From Chloroflexota bacterium (GTDB lineage: Bacteria; Chloroflexota; UBA6077; JACCZL01), in the NCBI GenBank assembly GCA_020850535.1, contig JADZEM010000042.1:1-53490 (forward strand): a DNA stretch of 53,490 nt. Reading direction: 5' to 3'. Below the pieces are notes generated by a model. That model made no database searches and had not been told where the DNA came from. It saw only the letters and a program-made list of their open reading frames with translations. The position numbers and the translations under genes were made by a program. Positions 33,001-39,471 of this stretch are shown piece by piece (within the stretch, counting starts at the first letter, position 1; the number at the start of each line of letters is the position of its first letter).

Positions 33001-34826
33001 TCCAGCAGGCGGGCACGGTCCAGTGCTGGCACAGCCGCGCCCGTCAGCCGCTGGACAGCCGCGCTCGTGACCCGGTAGACGCTGCCATCCGTCGCCAGCA
33101 GCCCGAGCGTCTGATCGGGCCAGACCCAGGTCCGGGCGTCGGCGTCCGGCAGGCTGGCCGGCGCCACGACCGGCTGGGCTTGCCGCAAGTCGCCACTGTA
33201 GTAGCTGCCGTCCGCCAGCCGCGCGCCGTCGAGCGTGAAGACCGCCGTACTGGTGGCCGAGGGCAGGATGGCGTACAGCCGGTCGGACGCGCTGACGAAG
33301 CGGAGGCCCGGCTGTTTGAGCCAGTCGGGGAGGTTGGCGGCCGGGACATCTTCGTAGCGGCGGCGGGCAACATCGTGCAGGAGTGCGCCGTCGGGGCCGA
33401 ACAGGACGACCGTCGTGCCAACGGCGAAGCCGGTCCGCAGCAGCTCCGGTGCGAGGTGCGTGCCGGTCCCGGCGTAGACGAGGCGGGCGTCAGCATTCCG
33501 GAGCAGGCTGTAGACGTTGCCGCGCTCGGTCAGCGCCAGCGCCTCGTTCGGTGCGCCCGGGGCCAGCCGCACGATCCGCTCGTCGCCAACCGACCAGCGG
33601 TCTTGGTCTACTTCCTGGAACAGGCCCGCGCCACCGGCGAAGGCGAAATAGAACCCCGAGCCATCGGGCAGGGGGAGCGTCGCCAGGATCGGGTCCGTGG
33701 CGATCTGCTCCCAGGCGTGACGCTGGGCATCGTAGGCGTAGACGCCCCGCTGGCCGGCCACTGCCAGGGTGTTGCCAGCGTACTGCGCGAAGCTCAGGCC
33801 GGTCAGGCTCAGCTCTGGGTAGAGACGGCGCTCGGCCACCATCTCGCGGAGGGGGCCGCCGAGCTGATCGAGTGCCACCAGCTGCTGGCAGCCGGTGATG
33901 CCGTTTTCGCAGGCCTGCCGCGCCAGCACGAACAGCGAGCCGTCAGGATCGGCGTCAAGACCGGCGATCTCGCCGGTGACCCCGGCGACGGACTCGACCC
34001 GCGCGCCCCCGTCGCTCGCCGTCAGCGAGGCCAGCCCCGCCGTGCCGCCGATCCAGAAGCGGTCGCGCCACCACGCGAGGTGGGTGACCCGCAGGCTCGG
34101 AAGCTGGCGGCTGATCTCGGCAGTCGGGAGCCAGCGATGCTCGCGCACGTCGTACAGGCCGATGCCGTCCTGGCGCGTGCCCACGGCCAGCCAGCGCCCA
34201 TCCGCCGAGACGGCGGCGGCGGTCAGGTCGGCATTCTCCAGCGGCTGCCCGGTCTGCCCGAGCAGGCTGCTGTCCCCGACCACCACGCCCCAGGCGCCGC
34301 CCGCCCGCCGCGCCAGGCCGCCGTCCCCGTTGAGCGCCCACAGCGAGGACGGATCGGGGCAGCGGCCGGCCTCCCGTGAGCGTGGATCGCTGCCGCAGCC
34401 GGAGCGTAGCTGCAGGAAGTCGCGGTTGAGCAGCCGATCAGCGAGCGGATCTTCGGTCTGCCAGAGGCCCGTGCGGGGATCGTAACGATGGACCGTGCCG
34501 CCGCGCTGCGCCGTGTAGGCGGCCCCCTCCGGCGCGTGGAGGACAGCCGACAGGAGGGGATCGGCGGGGAGACGGTCGCGGAGGTTGGTCAGGATGCGCT
34601 CGTCGGCCACCGGGCGAGCGGTCCAGGCGTTCAGCCAGCCGGCCCGGTCGGCCAGCTCGACGACGCCCACACAGAGCAAGACCAGCCCGCCCAGCAGCAA
34701 CCCGATCGTGACCAGGAAGATCGGATCGATCCGCCGCTTGAGCGGCAGCGTGTGCAGGGCGGCCCAGGTGGTAAGCCAGGAGCGGCGGTCAGGCGTGCGG
34801 CCGGGCGTGTGCCAGCGGGGGATCAT
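27036..34826 (-). CDS. Giant membrane-anchored propeller-like protein (about 2596 aa)
   Basis: ATG 34826 overlaps the stop of the upstream gene (ATGA). A single membrane segment (IFLVTIGLLLGGLVLLCVGV) lies near residues 36-58, after a basic, arginine-rich N-terminus, so the rest is predicted to be outside the membrane. The remaining 2500 residues consist of many degenerate beta-propeller-like units with the recurring pattern YD-x-x-x-x-x-W, for example VHRYDPRTGLWQTE, GLYDVREHRWLP, YAYDAQRHAWEQI, LRRYSATRREWSDTF, LWRYDLAARRWTPI, RTYDPGRRTWTGEA and RGYDPRTGQWADLP. No catalytic motif was found. It is the last and largest gene of the MoxR operon. The function is unknown; a large surface scaffold or sensor is my inference. 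Confidence 0.75.
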   Translation of the reverse strand: MIPRWHTPGRTPDRRSWLTTWAALHTLPLKRRIDPIFLVTIGLLLGGLVLLCVGVVELADRAGWLNAWTARPVADERILTNLRDRLPADPLLSAVLHAPEGAAYTAQRGGTVHRYDPRTGLWQTEDPLADRLLNRDFLQLRSGCGSDPRSREAGRCPDPSSLWALNGDGGLARRAGGAWGVVVGDSSLLGQTGQPLENADLTAAAVSADGRWLAVGTRQDGIGLYDVREHRWLPTAEISRQLPSLRVTHLAWWRDRFWIGGTAGLASLTASDGGARVESVAGVTGEIAGLDADPDGSLFVLARQACENGITGCQQLVALDQLGGPLREMVAERRLYPELSLTGLSFAQYAGNTLAVAGQRGVYAYDAQRHAWEQIATDPILATLPLPDGSGFYFAFAGGAGLFQEVDQDRWSVGDERIVRLAPGAPNEALALTERGNVYSLLRNADARLVYAGTGTHLAPELLRTGFAVGTTVVLFGPDGALLHDVARRRYEDVPAANLPDWLKQPGLRFVSASDRLYAILPSATSTAVFTLDGARLADGSYYSGDLRQAQPVVAPASLPDADARTWVWPDQTLGLLATDGSVYRVTSAAVQRLTGAAVPALDRARLLDVADEDGGLIAATDAGLRRYSATRREWSDTFRILGKEIVEFARPAGRLLGRTADNLLVQEGGQGVNAAVLIGESGFTIGDGGLSDALLRGNDLFLGGQGRVERYDLPTRRVGDRWTLAGNEPVAIRALLDGRPLSLTGGQAFLADRPLDPDGGTVRSLSTTAGQIVAVRERDSHPYLKLYEIANVAAARCFFRAPAAEGATRVTDARGFSDGTVAVATDAGLRFYSSAARSWLRGPANLLPHGGRLYTPGGSHLVLVDDAQPEGRLTIAPIPGVRLPESCSTDPVTVQGESFAVRAVAVDEASGRVAWLTPDGAVLEWTPGQTPREILAPAGDAPAMADLRRVYVRQTGAGGTILATTDRPDRPLWRYDLAARRWTPIQPRFPGPVSQIVDLNVERAGDTETVLAQTDGGNAFVGTLGPADPAVTLTPVFTPSTAGSATLGAPASSILDVQDWGGGRWTFLLPDRIRTYDPGRRTWTGEAALPSADPSAQLGLALGRAVVTAENGRAWLVGTGLGETPPGFARAELRPGEQAGIDGNGTVWRLLPSGEVTRCDLSNGQFACRTATPAPATLDPAAVLQAFEVRPELFAIVGADGVRGYDPRTGQWADLPPAVAALPGPLTAYRQGARLLLLGGESLAVLTDEGARGLQADTLSGVRELVLDDLGQAWVRLDDGWQSWNGQGFTPTQSTPALPPAGAASGGLPDRWPTLQSSVAATPGGVLALDPVTRLEVDQGGALLAVRPTTRTRLADRGALQVDPAPPLNVRWLQWDRQTASFVLAGPNGPVSLSRSDLMIGDRLLWEVADAFLAERADLIHVANARGVLTYRRADLLLTDQNTVFQPLALAGPIVGAHGRFTTPAGEIPLSGGRPGPLQAGAGALVQQIGDVTLREEPSRGVAATLALGGSAVDALAERGFLWDADRRGLAFEDGRLLLQSAAGVHPVDALAGFDGGPNGLGTGAGRLRSEGTSGALLDGGAAGLWRRADAAARQWQPLPADPALNRPLLDDAVWSWRLADGQIGVALRGDAQAFAAAFGPDGFGFTSDRLLTGSAHAGRLHLMTVGLFEIADTADALKGLAGRRLAPSPADTLEDVRFADGSTGLFRRAGGAVGRLDDATGQFQAVSGSADPYATLPLVAADRLRLTRTGGQTGKELRLDLAGGGSAWAAFSFVQSGSAFRFPFDVVTSVATVGNDLYVGTAAGLAVSAGGSGLADVQGLYALSDPSAPGLAAVTRVGQPLGDPSRLMARSAAACIERSGGSGAAFAPCRDPALLDERLRVQNAFWQWSQDGGGEVRGWYRDLTGRPASPLAFANGRLPHDALADAAICDGKVFTLWQSGWLTGHAGSNLSLSPPVGSTPPGEQTPRRLVCLAQPIPASAPGTAVIAPGLYGVTDDGRWLIWSQAGWSILADATVQQRLEERRARPPIFERQRLRLLPIQDGVGPIFEQQALDGHWQPISWSASPSGDRRLAIDRWSAVLQRGNDLWAATEAGLVRLGREASGRALLDPDTLALIREPRDGDRPCTVTDLEATPDGLIRARCGDSSTLVFSTAPGAAFDGQRDSGLFSLLPGLPAADPFAERTLIAPEAAGRWRWQLTGRRDGQPGTLTARWLSRDAPGDQGEDLQIVGGRFTFDRLSSVALARAGTVEVGTDAGWIQAPRSRYHALDLRRPDVGNLDPTAFDAVSTTRVEQRTALCLRATVGGYLRLFDDGSRDNPQACPQHLADDDLWRYERDLTQPGLLPIRARGGGATRQLRTGRFTDDLVLGLPVTSLVEGRPGYLLPTQAGVLRLDERLTRTSIVGEGFSGLAASVAGAGGVPATLAMLDPTTPAYVGDDGLYRLEQPGASREPLPLAVPRGARLLAVEDGPFEFVRIRWTPDGPPRPGISLISRDAPGTGVVGRTPLDVADYRPFTERRAALGNASPWLWVEVRPNMLLLTRQDTGASQTVGLPPGWTALESVAVGGPGRHRLLLIGTTDVLEVNLDRLVEELYAGP

Positions 34827-36496
34827 GCGTCCGGACCGCCCGCAAGCTGCATGGCCGTCTGCCGCTGGCGGGCCAGGGCCAGATCGTCGGGGTGGACGAC
34901 GCCGTTGGGGGACGCCCTGCCCGCCCACCCTTCCAGCCGGCCGTGCGGGTCGGCAGCGGCGATGCGCGCACAGACGGCGTACTGCTCGGCGTTCGGGAGG
35001 CCGGCCACCAGCCCCGAGAGCCGTGGCTCCAGGTCGGATGACCCAGACAGGGCGGCGTAGAGGTCGAGGCTCAGGGCCAGCGCTTCGACAGCCTCCAACG
35101 ACGCCTCGGCCAGGGCCGGCGCCTGCCCGAGATCGGCTACGAGCAGCGCAAGATCGAGGTGCAGTTGCCCGGCCAGAGCCAGTTGCTCCGGCGGGATGCT
35201 CGCGCCGAACGGCAGCGGGAGACTGCTCCCGCCACCGCTCCCCCCGCCGCGCGCCCCGAAGCGCCGTACCTCGACGATGCCGCGCACCCGCTCCAGCAGG
35301 TCGCGGCGGGCGTCCACGGCGACGGCCAGGGCGCGGAGCCGGCTCAGCGGGATCGCCTCGGCCAGGGCGCGCGCCCGATCCCCGCGCGCCTCGGCTGACT
35401 GCGCCGCGCGCGCCAGCCGCCGCTCGATCTCGGTCAGCAGATCCAGGTCTCGGGCGAAGGCCGCCAGGGTGAAGCCCGTGTCGGAGGGGGCGGCGTCAGC
35501 CCCGGCCTGAGCCGAACGCAAACCGTCCAGCAGCAGCGGCGCAACGTCCAGCAGCGGGCCGGCCAGGGCATCCTGTCGTTGGATGCGGACCGCCAGCAGA
35601 CCGCGCAACCAGATCGCTGCGACCTGGAGCGGCAGTAGGGACGGAACAACGGATCGCCCCTCACCCCCCGCCCCCCTCTCCCGCGCGCGGGAGAGGGGGA
35701 GTCCATACGCATCACCGGCGCGATCAAAGTCGTCCAGATGAGGCTTCAGCGGTCCAGGCGCAAATGGCGACAGCATGGTGAGGCGGATGGTCAGGAGGGT
35801 CAGGCGGATGGCGCGGCGGCAGGCGATGCCGCCGGCGTTCGGATGGGTCAGCAGGCGGCGGACGGCTTGCTTGCGCTCGTGGTCGGCGACCCGCAGCAGC
35901 AGCTCGCAGGCGAGGCCGCGCCGCCGGAGCACGCCGACCGACCGCACCAGTACGCCATCCAGCAGCGGCCAGCCGACTATCCAGCGGGCCATGACGGCGT
36001 GCGGCCGGCGCACAAACGAGCGGTCGCTCAGCCAGGAGGCCAGGAGCAGCGCCAGCAGCAGCGCCGCGAAGCCCCACCAGATCAGGCTGGTCGGCAGGAA
36101 CGCCGTGTAGGCATGCCCCTTGATCGGCAGGAAGACGCCGTCATGCAGGCCGTAGAGGGCCTGCCCAAGGGCGCCCTCACGGGGGACCAGCCGCCCCAGC
36201 ACGATGCCAACCACCAGCAGCAACGCCCCTCCGACACCCCCGGCGACAGTCGCCCGCCGCACGATCCGCTGCCGGCGGCCGAGGGTGGGCGGCTGCGGCA
36301 GCGACGCCAGCATCGGGGAGCGGATGCCGGCGTGCGGCGGGGCGGATGGGGCAGGGGTGGCCGATGGGCTGGGCGCGGCCTGCGGGTGGGTCGGCTGCCC
36401 GTCGCCCCCTGGCCCTGCTTGCATGGTGCCGGCCTGCTCGCCCGTAGGACGTGCCGGGGGGCGGGTACGGCTACGGGAGTCGAATCTTGCGGCCAC
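34823..36496 (-). CDS. Unknown membrane protein of the MoxR operon, 557 aa
   Basis: The GTG start is at 36496, three bases after the previous gene; ATG 36424 is an alternative. A Pro/Ala-rich N-terminus precedes two membrane segments (VAGGVGGALLLVVGIVLGRL near 85-105 and LIWWGFAALLLALLLASWLS near 135-155), followed by a long alpha-helical, Leu/Ala/Arg-rich domain. Around residues 263-280 an insertion reading LPLSRARERGAGGEGR comes from a palindromic DNA repeat (35657-35705) that keeps the frame. No known family is recognised. It is tightly coupled to the genes on both sides, so it should work with the giant membrane protein. Confidence 0.7.
   Translation of the reverse strand: MAARFDSRSRTRPPARPTGEQAGTMQAGPGGDGQPTHPQAAPSPSATPAPSAPPHAGIRSPMLASLPQPPTLGRRQRIVRRATVAGGVGGALLLVVGIVLGRLVPREGALGQALYGLHDGVFLPIKGHAYTAFLPTSLIWWGFAALLLALLLASWLSDRSFVRRPHAVMARWIVGWPLLDGVLVRSVGVLRRRGLACELLLRVADHERKQAVRRLLTHPNAGGIACRRAIRLTLLTIRLTMLSPFAPGPLKPHLDDFDRAGDAYGLPLSRARERGAGGEGRSVVPSLLPLQVAAIWLRGLLAVRIQRQDALAGPLLDVAPLLLDGLRSAQAGADAAPSDTGFTLAAFARDLDLLTEIERRLARAAQSAEARGDRARALAEAIPLSRLRALAVAVDARRDLLERVRGIVEVRRFGARGGGSGGGSSLPLPFGASIPPEQLALAGQLHLDLALLVADLGQAPALAEASLEAVEALALSLDLYAALSGSSDLEPRLSGLVAGLPNAEQYAVCARIAAADPHGRLEGWAGRASPNGVVHPDDLALARQRQTAMQLAGGPDA
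35657..35705. repeat. Palindromic repeat inside a coding sequence
   Basis: CCTCACCCCCCGCCCCCCTC followed by TCCCGCGCGCGGGAGAGGGG contains a perfect CCCTCTCCCGCGCGCGGGAGAGGG-type hairpin. It is in frame in the 557-aa gene. Related blocks occur at 21386-21438, and a CCTCACCCCCCG tract near 39999. Confidence 0.6.
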
Positions 36497-36499
36497 CGG

Positions 36500-37198
36500 T
36501 CAGTCGTCTCCCGAGAAGAACGGCTCGGAGCGGACCGGGTCGAAGCGCGGCGCAGCCGACCGCACCGACTCCATCATATCGAGGATCGAGCCCTGGTTCT
36601 GCTGCAGCAGCCAGATCAGCCCGACCAGTCCGGCCACGATCAGCGCCACGACGCCGTAGAAGAGGATGGCCTCACGGTTGACCCACAGCCAGACGATGGC
36701 GATCTGGAGCTGCAAGCTGAGGATGCGGAGGCGCAGGCGGATGGCGCGGGCGCTCCACCAGAGGGCCGCCCGCACTCGCCCGATCTCGTGCAGCTCGTGG
36801 CCGATGGCGCGCTGGTCAATCGGATGGCGGCGGCGGCCAATCGCCTCGATCTCGCGGCGCAGGGCCGGCAGCCGGTCTTCCAGCACCTGCTGACGGAGCG
36901 TCCAGCGGTCCGGCTCGACGCCGCGCGGCGGGCTGTCCAGCCGCACCAGCCCGAATGTCAGGAACAGCACCCAGGTCCGGACCAGCCGCTGCGCCCGTAA
37001 CGAGAGCCGTGCCGTCCAGAGAGGGGTCTGGTCCAGCCGCCAGCGCGGCGGCTCCGCGACGACCGCCTCGCCCATCTCGATGATCGCAGCGGCCTCGGCG
37101 GCCCCATCCGCGAGCCGGTCGGCCGGCTGACGGTAGACGGCGCGCAGGCCCAGCTCCGGGCGGCGCGGCGGGGCCGGCGTCGAAGCTTCCGCCGTCAC
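36500..37198 (-). CDS. Unknown membrane protein of the MoxR operon, 232 aa
   Basis: The GTG start overlaps the previous stop by four bases. The protein has an amphipathic, arginine-rich central helix region (RQQVLEDRLPALRREIEAIG) and a hydrophobic C-terminal half with two likely membrane segments (LQIAIVWLWVNREAILFYGV and ALIVAGLVGLIWLLQQN), ending in an acidic tail (RSEPFFSGDD). A weaker hydrophobic stretch occurs near residue 75. No known family is recognised. Its size and place between soluble and membrane partners suggest an adaptor that ties the 758-aa protein to the membrane; this is inference. Confidence 0.7.
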   Translation of the reverse strand: MTAEASTPAPPRRPELGLRAVYRQPADRLADGAAEAAAIIEMGEAVVAEPPRWRLDQTPLWTARLSLRAQRLVRTWVLFLTFGLVRLDSPPRGVEPDRWTLRQQVLEDRLPALRREIEAIGRRRHPIDQRAIGHELHEIGRVRAALWWSARAIRLRLRILSLQLQIAIVWLWVNREAILFYGVVALIVAGLVGLIWLLQQNQGSILDMMESVRSAAPRFDPVRSEPFFSGDD

Positions 37199-39471
37199 AG
37201 CAGCTCGTCCAGCAGCTTTTCGAGGTGTTCGCGGGTCGCCTTGAGGCGCGTGGCGGCCTCCGCGATCTCCTTGTTGGCGGTGACGCGGACGGTGTCGGCG
37301 CGCAGCACGGCCTGCTGGGCCTTGCTCAACTGCGCGTTGTAGTAGGCGTTGAGGCCGTCGGCTGCCGCGCCGGCCTCCTGAGCCATGCCGGTCACCTCGG
37401 CGTCGAGTCGGCGCATGTCCAGGCGGGTCGTGTCGAGATCGCGCAGCCGGTTCTTGAGGCGGACCACGTCGGTGGTGGTGCGCTGCGCCCGCTCGATCAG
37501 GCCGGCCATCTCCTTGTTCAGGGCGTCGAGCAGCTCGCGCAGGCGGGCCGCGACGTGCGCGTTGGCGGCCTCAACGGTCCGGTCGAACGTCTCCTCGGCG
37601 GCGTCGGCCCGCGCGGTGATCGTCCCGACCACCGCCTCGCGGGTGCGGGCGTCCGCGATCTCGGCGATGATGTCATCGACGTCGGGATCGGGGCGCATCG
37701 CTTCGAGGTTGGTGTTGATCCAGCCGATGCGCTGCTGGAGCGGCACGAAGCCGTCGCGGTCCAGCACGCTGACGTGGATGGTGGCGTGCAGGTCGGCCGG
37801 GCCGTCGAAGAGGTAGACGGCACGCTCGGGCAGGCTGTCGTCCGCGTCCGGATCGATAGACTGCCCCGTCATCGGACCAGCGGTCGGGCCAAACCAGCGG
37901 CTCACGGCGAACCGCAGGTACTCGCGCATCTCCCCGACGTTCCAGTCGTGCATGGCGGGGAACAGGGCCGTCCCGTACGGCACGAAGACCAGGCAGTCGT
38001 CGCGCTCACTCTGCTCGTCGAGGTAGTAGCGCGCCCAGTACGGGTCGAGCCAGAAGCGCATCGTCGGGCCGCCGAGCGGCATCTCCGGAAACCGCAGCTT
38101 CTCGGTCATCGCGCCGGTCAGCGACGGATCGACCAGCAGGTAGTGCAGCCCGGAGCGCTCGCCGGGGACCGGCTCGCCGCCGCGCGCGCCAGCGGCCGGC
38201 TGAAAAGCGTACTGCAAGTGGCCTTCAGCCAGGACGCGCGGCGGGTAGGCGCGCAGCACGTCGGCCAGCCCCGCCAACTGCTGCTGGCTGAAGCGGTAGA
38301 GGACCGGCTTCTGGAGGGTGATGCTCCGCAGGGCCGCGCGTCGCAGCTCGAGGTCGAAGATCTCCTGGTCCAGCCGGGCCAGCTCGCCCTCCTCGGGCGG
38401 CTCGGCGTAGTCGGTCGGGCGCAGCTCCAGGCGGTAGCCGATGCCCGCGCCAGACCGCTCGATGACATCGCGCAGGCGGTTGGCGATGGCCGGGCTGCTT
38501 CGCAGATCGACGACCTCGAAGGCGCCTGCACGGCGGCGCGGCTCCAGGTCGACGCGGTCGCGGAACTGGAGGCCGGCCAGGTAGGCCACGGCGAACCGGG
38601 CCGTGTCGGGGCCGCCCGGGTAGACGGCCACCAGTCGCTCGTCGCGGTCGGGGCGTGCGCCAGCAGGGGGTGGGGCTGCAGTCGTCATCGGGGCGGCGGG
38701 GCCGACCGCGGTGACGGGGCCAGCGCCGCTCGTCAGCGGCAGCGCCCGCACGACCTCCCGGAAGGCGGCAAGCTCGGCGCGGCCGGGTGCGAGCGCGGCC
38801 GGCAGGAAGACCTTCGCGCCGCCGCCCGCGTCGAAACAGGCCAGCTGCACACAGTCCGCGAACCACTCGCCGGCCAGCGCGCCCTGGAACGTCGAGCGGC
38901 GGCCACGGTCGTCGCGGATGTGGAAGAGGAAGACGCCGGCGTCTTCCAGGCCGCCACGCCCGCCCGCCGGACTCGGCCAGCGGTCGCCGCGCGTTTCGGC
39001 CACCAGCGTCCGGACGCTCGTCGCGTCGAAGGCGGCATCCTCCAGGATCTGCGCCGCCCGTTCCCCGTCGATGCCCTCGGCGACCAGCAGGCATTCCGAC
39101 GGCTCGGGCGGCACGGGATCGTCGGAGGGCTGGAGCAGCAGCCGGGCCAGCCCCTCGGCCAGCGGGCAGGTGTCGTCGGTGGAGATGCCGCGGGGCGACG
39201 GCAGGATGTTGCCCACCCGCTCGCTGTAGGCCCGCAGCAGGGCGTCGGTGGCCTGCTGCCGGCCGGGCGCCGCTCCCCGGCCCTCAGCGACCGGAGCCAG
39301 CAGCGTCGCGCTGGCGATCGCCCCGAGCACCTCGATGCTGACCCGCACCTCCAACAGGGGGGTTGGATCGAGGCGGGCGGCGCGGAGCCCCACCGCTGCA
39401 CCGGCCAGGATCTGGAGCGCGGTCAGCGGGCTGAGGTTGTCGAGCACCAGGAACAGGCTGCGTTCAGCCAC
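37195..39471 (-). CDS. Unknown 758-aa protein of the MoxR operon with C-terminal coiled coil
   Basis: The GTG start overlaps the previous gene by eight bases. The N-terminus MAERSLFLVLDNLSPLTALQ leads into an alpha/beta domain. A second globular part follows a proline-rich linker (residues about 250-280), with blocks RFWLDPYWARYYLDEQSERD and CLVFVPYGTALFPAMHDWNV. From about residue 590 the sequence is a long coiled coil rich in R/E/A/L (RTREAVVGTITARADAAEET and onward), ending RLKATREHLEKLLDELL. No signal peptide or membrane segment is seen. I do not recognise a family. The coiled coil suggests assembly or partner binding within the operon's complex. Confidence 0.7.
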   Translation of the reverse strand: MAERSLFLVLDNLSPLTALQILAGAAVGLRAARLDPTPLLEVRVSIEVLGAIASATLLAPVAEGRGAAPGRQQATDALLRAYSERVGNILPSPRGISTDDTCPLAEGLARLLLQPSDDPVPPEPSECLLVAEGIDGERAAQILEDAAFDATSVRTLVAETRGDRWPSPAGGRGGLEDAGVFLFHIRDDRGRRSTFQGALAGEWFADCVQLACFDAGGGAKVFLPAALAPGRAELAAFREVVRALPLTSGAGPVTAVGPAAPMTTAAPPPAGARPDRDERLVAVYPGGPDTARFAVAYLAGLQFRDRVDLEPRRRAGAFEVVDLRSSPAIANRLRDVIERSGAGIGYRLELRPTDYAEPPEEGELARLDQEIFDLELRRAALRSITLQKPVLYRFSQQQLAGLADVLRAYPPRVLAEGHLQYAFQPAAGARGGEPVPGERSGLHYLLVDPSLTGAMTEKLRFPEMPLGGPTMRFWLDPYWARYYLDEQSERDDCLVFVPYGTALFPAMHDWNVGEMREYLRFAVSRWFGPTAGPMTGQSIDPDADDSLPERAVYLFDGPADLHATIHVSVLDRDGFVPLQQRIGWINTNLEAMRPDPDVDDIIAEIADARTREAVVGTITARADAAEETFDRTVEAANAHVAARLRELLDALNKEMAGLIERAQRTTTDVVRLKNRLRDLDTTRLDMRRLDAEVTGMAQEAGAAADGLNAYYNAQLSKAQQAVLRADTVRVTANKEIAEAATRLKATREHLEKLLDELL

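Noticed and set aside
29838-34379. 1513-codon open frame on the plus strand opposite the giant gene
   Set aside because: It is a high-GC antisense shadow: its sequence is rich in R, G, A and P with no domain, and the minus-strand frame has a membrane segment, propeller units and operon context.
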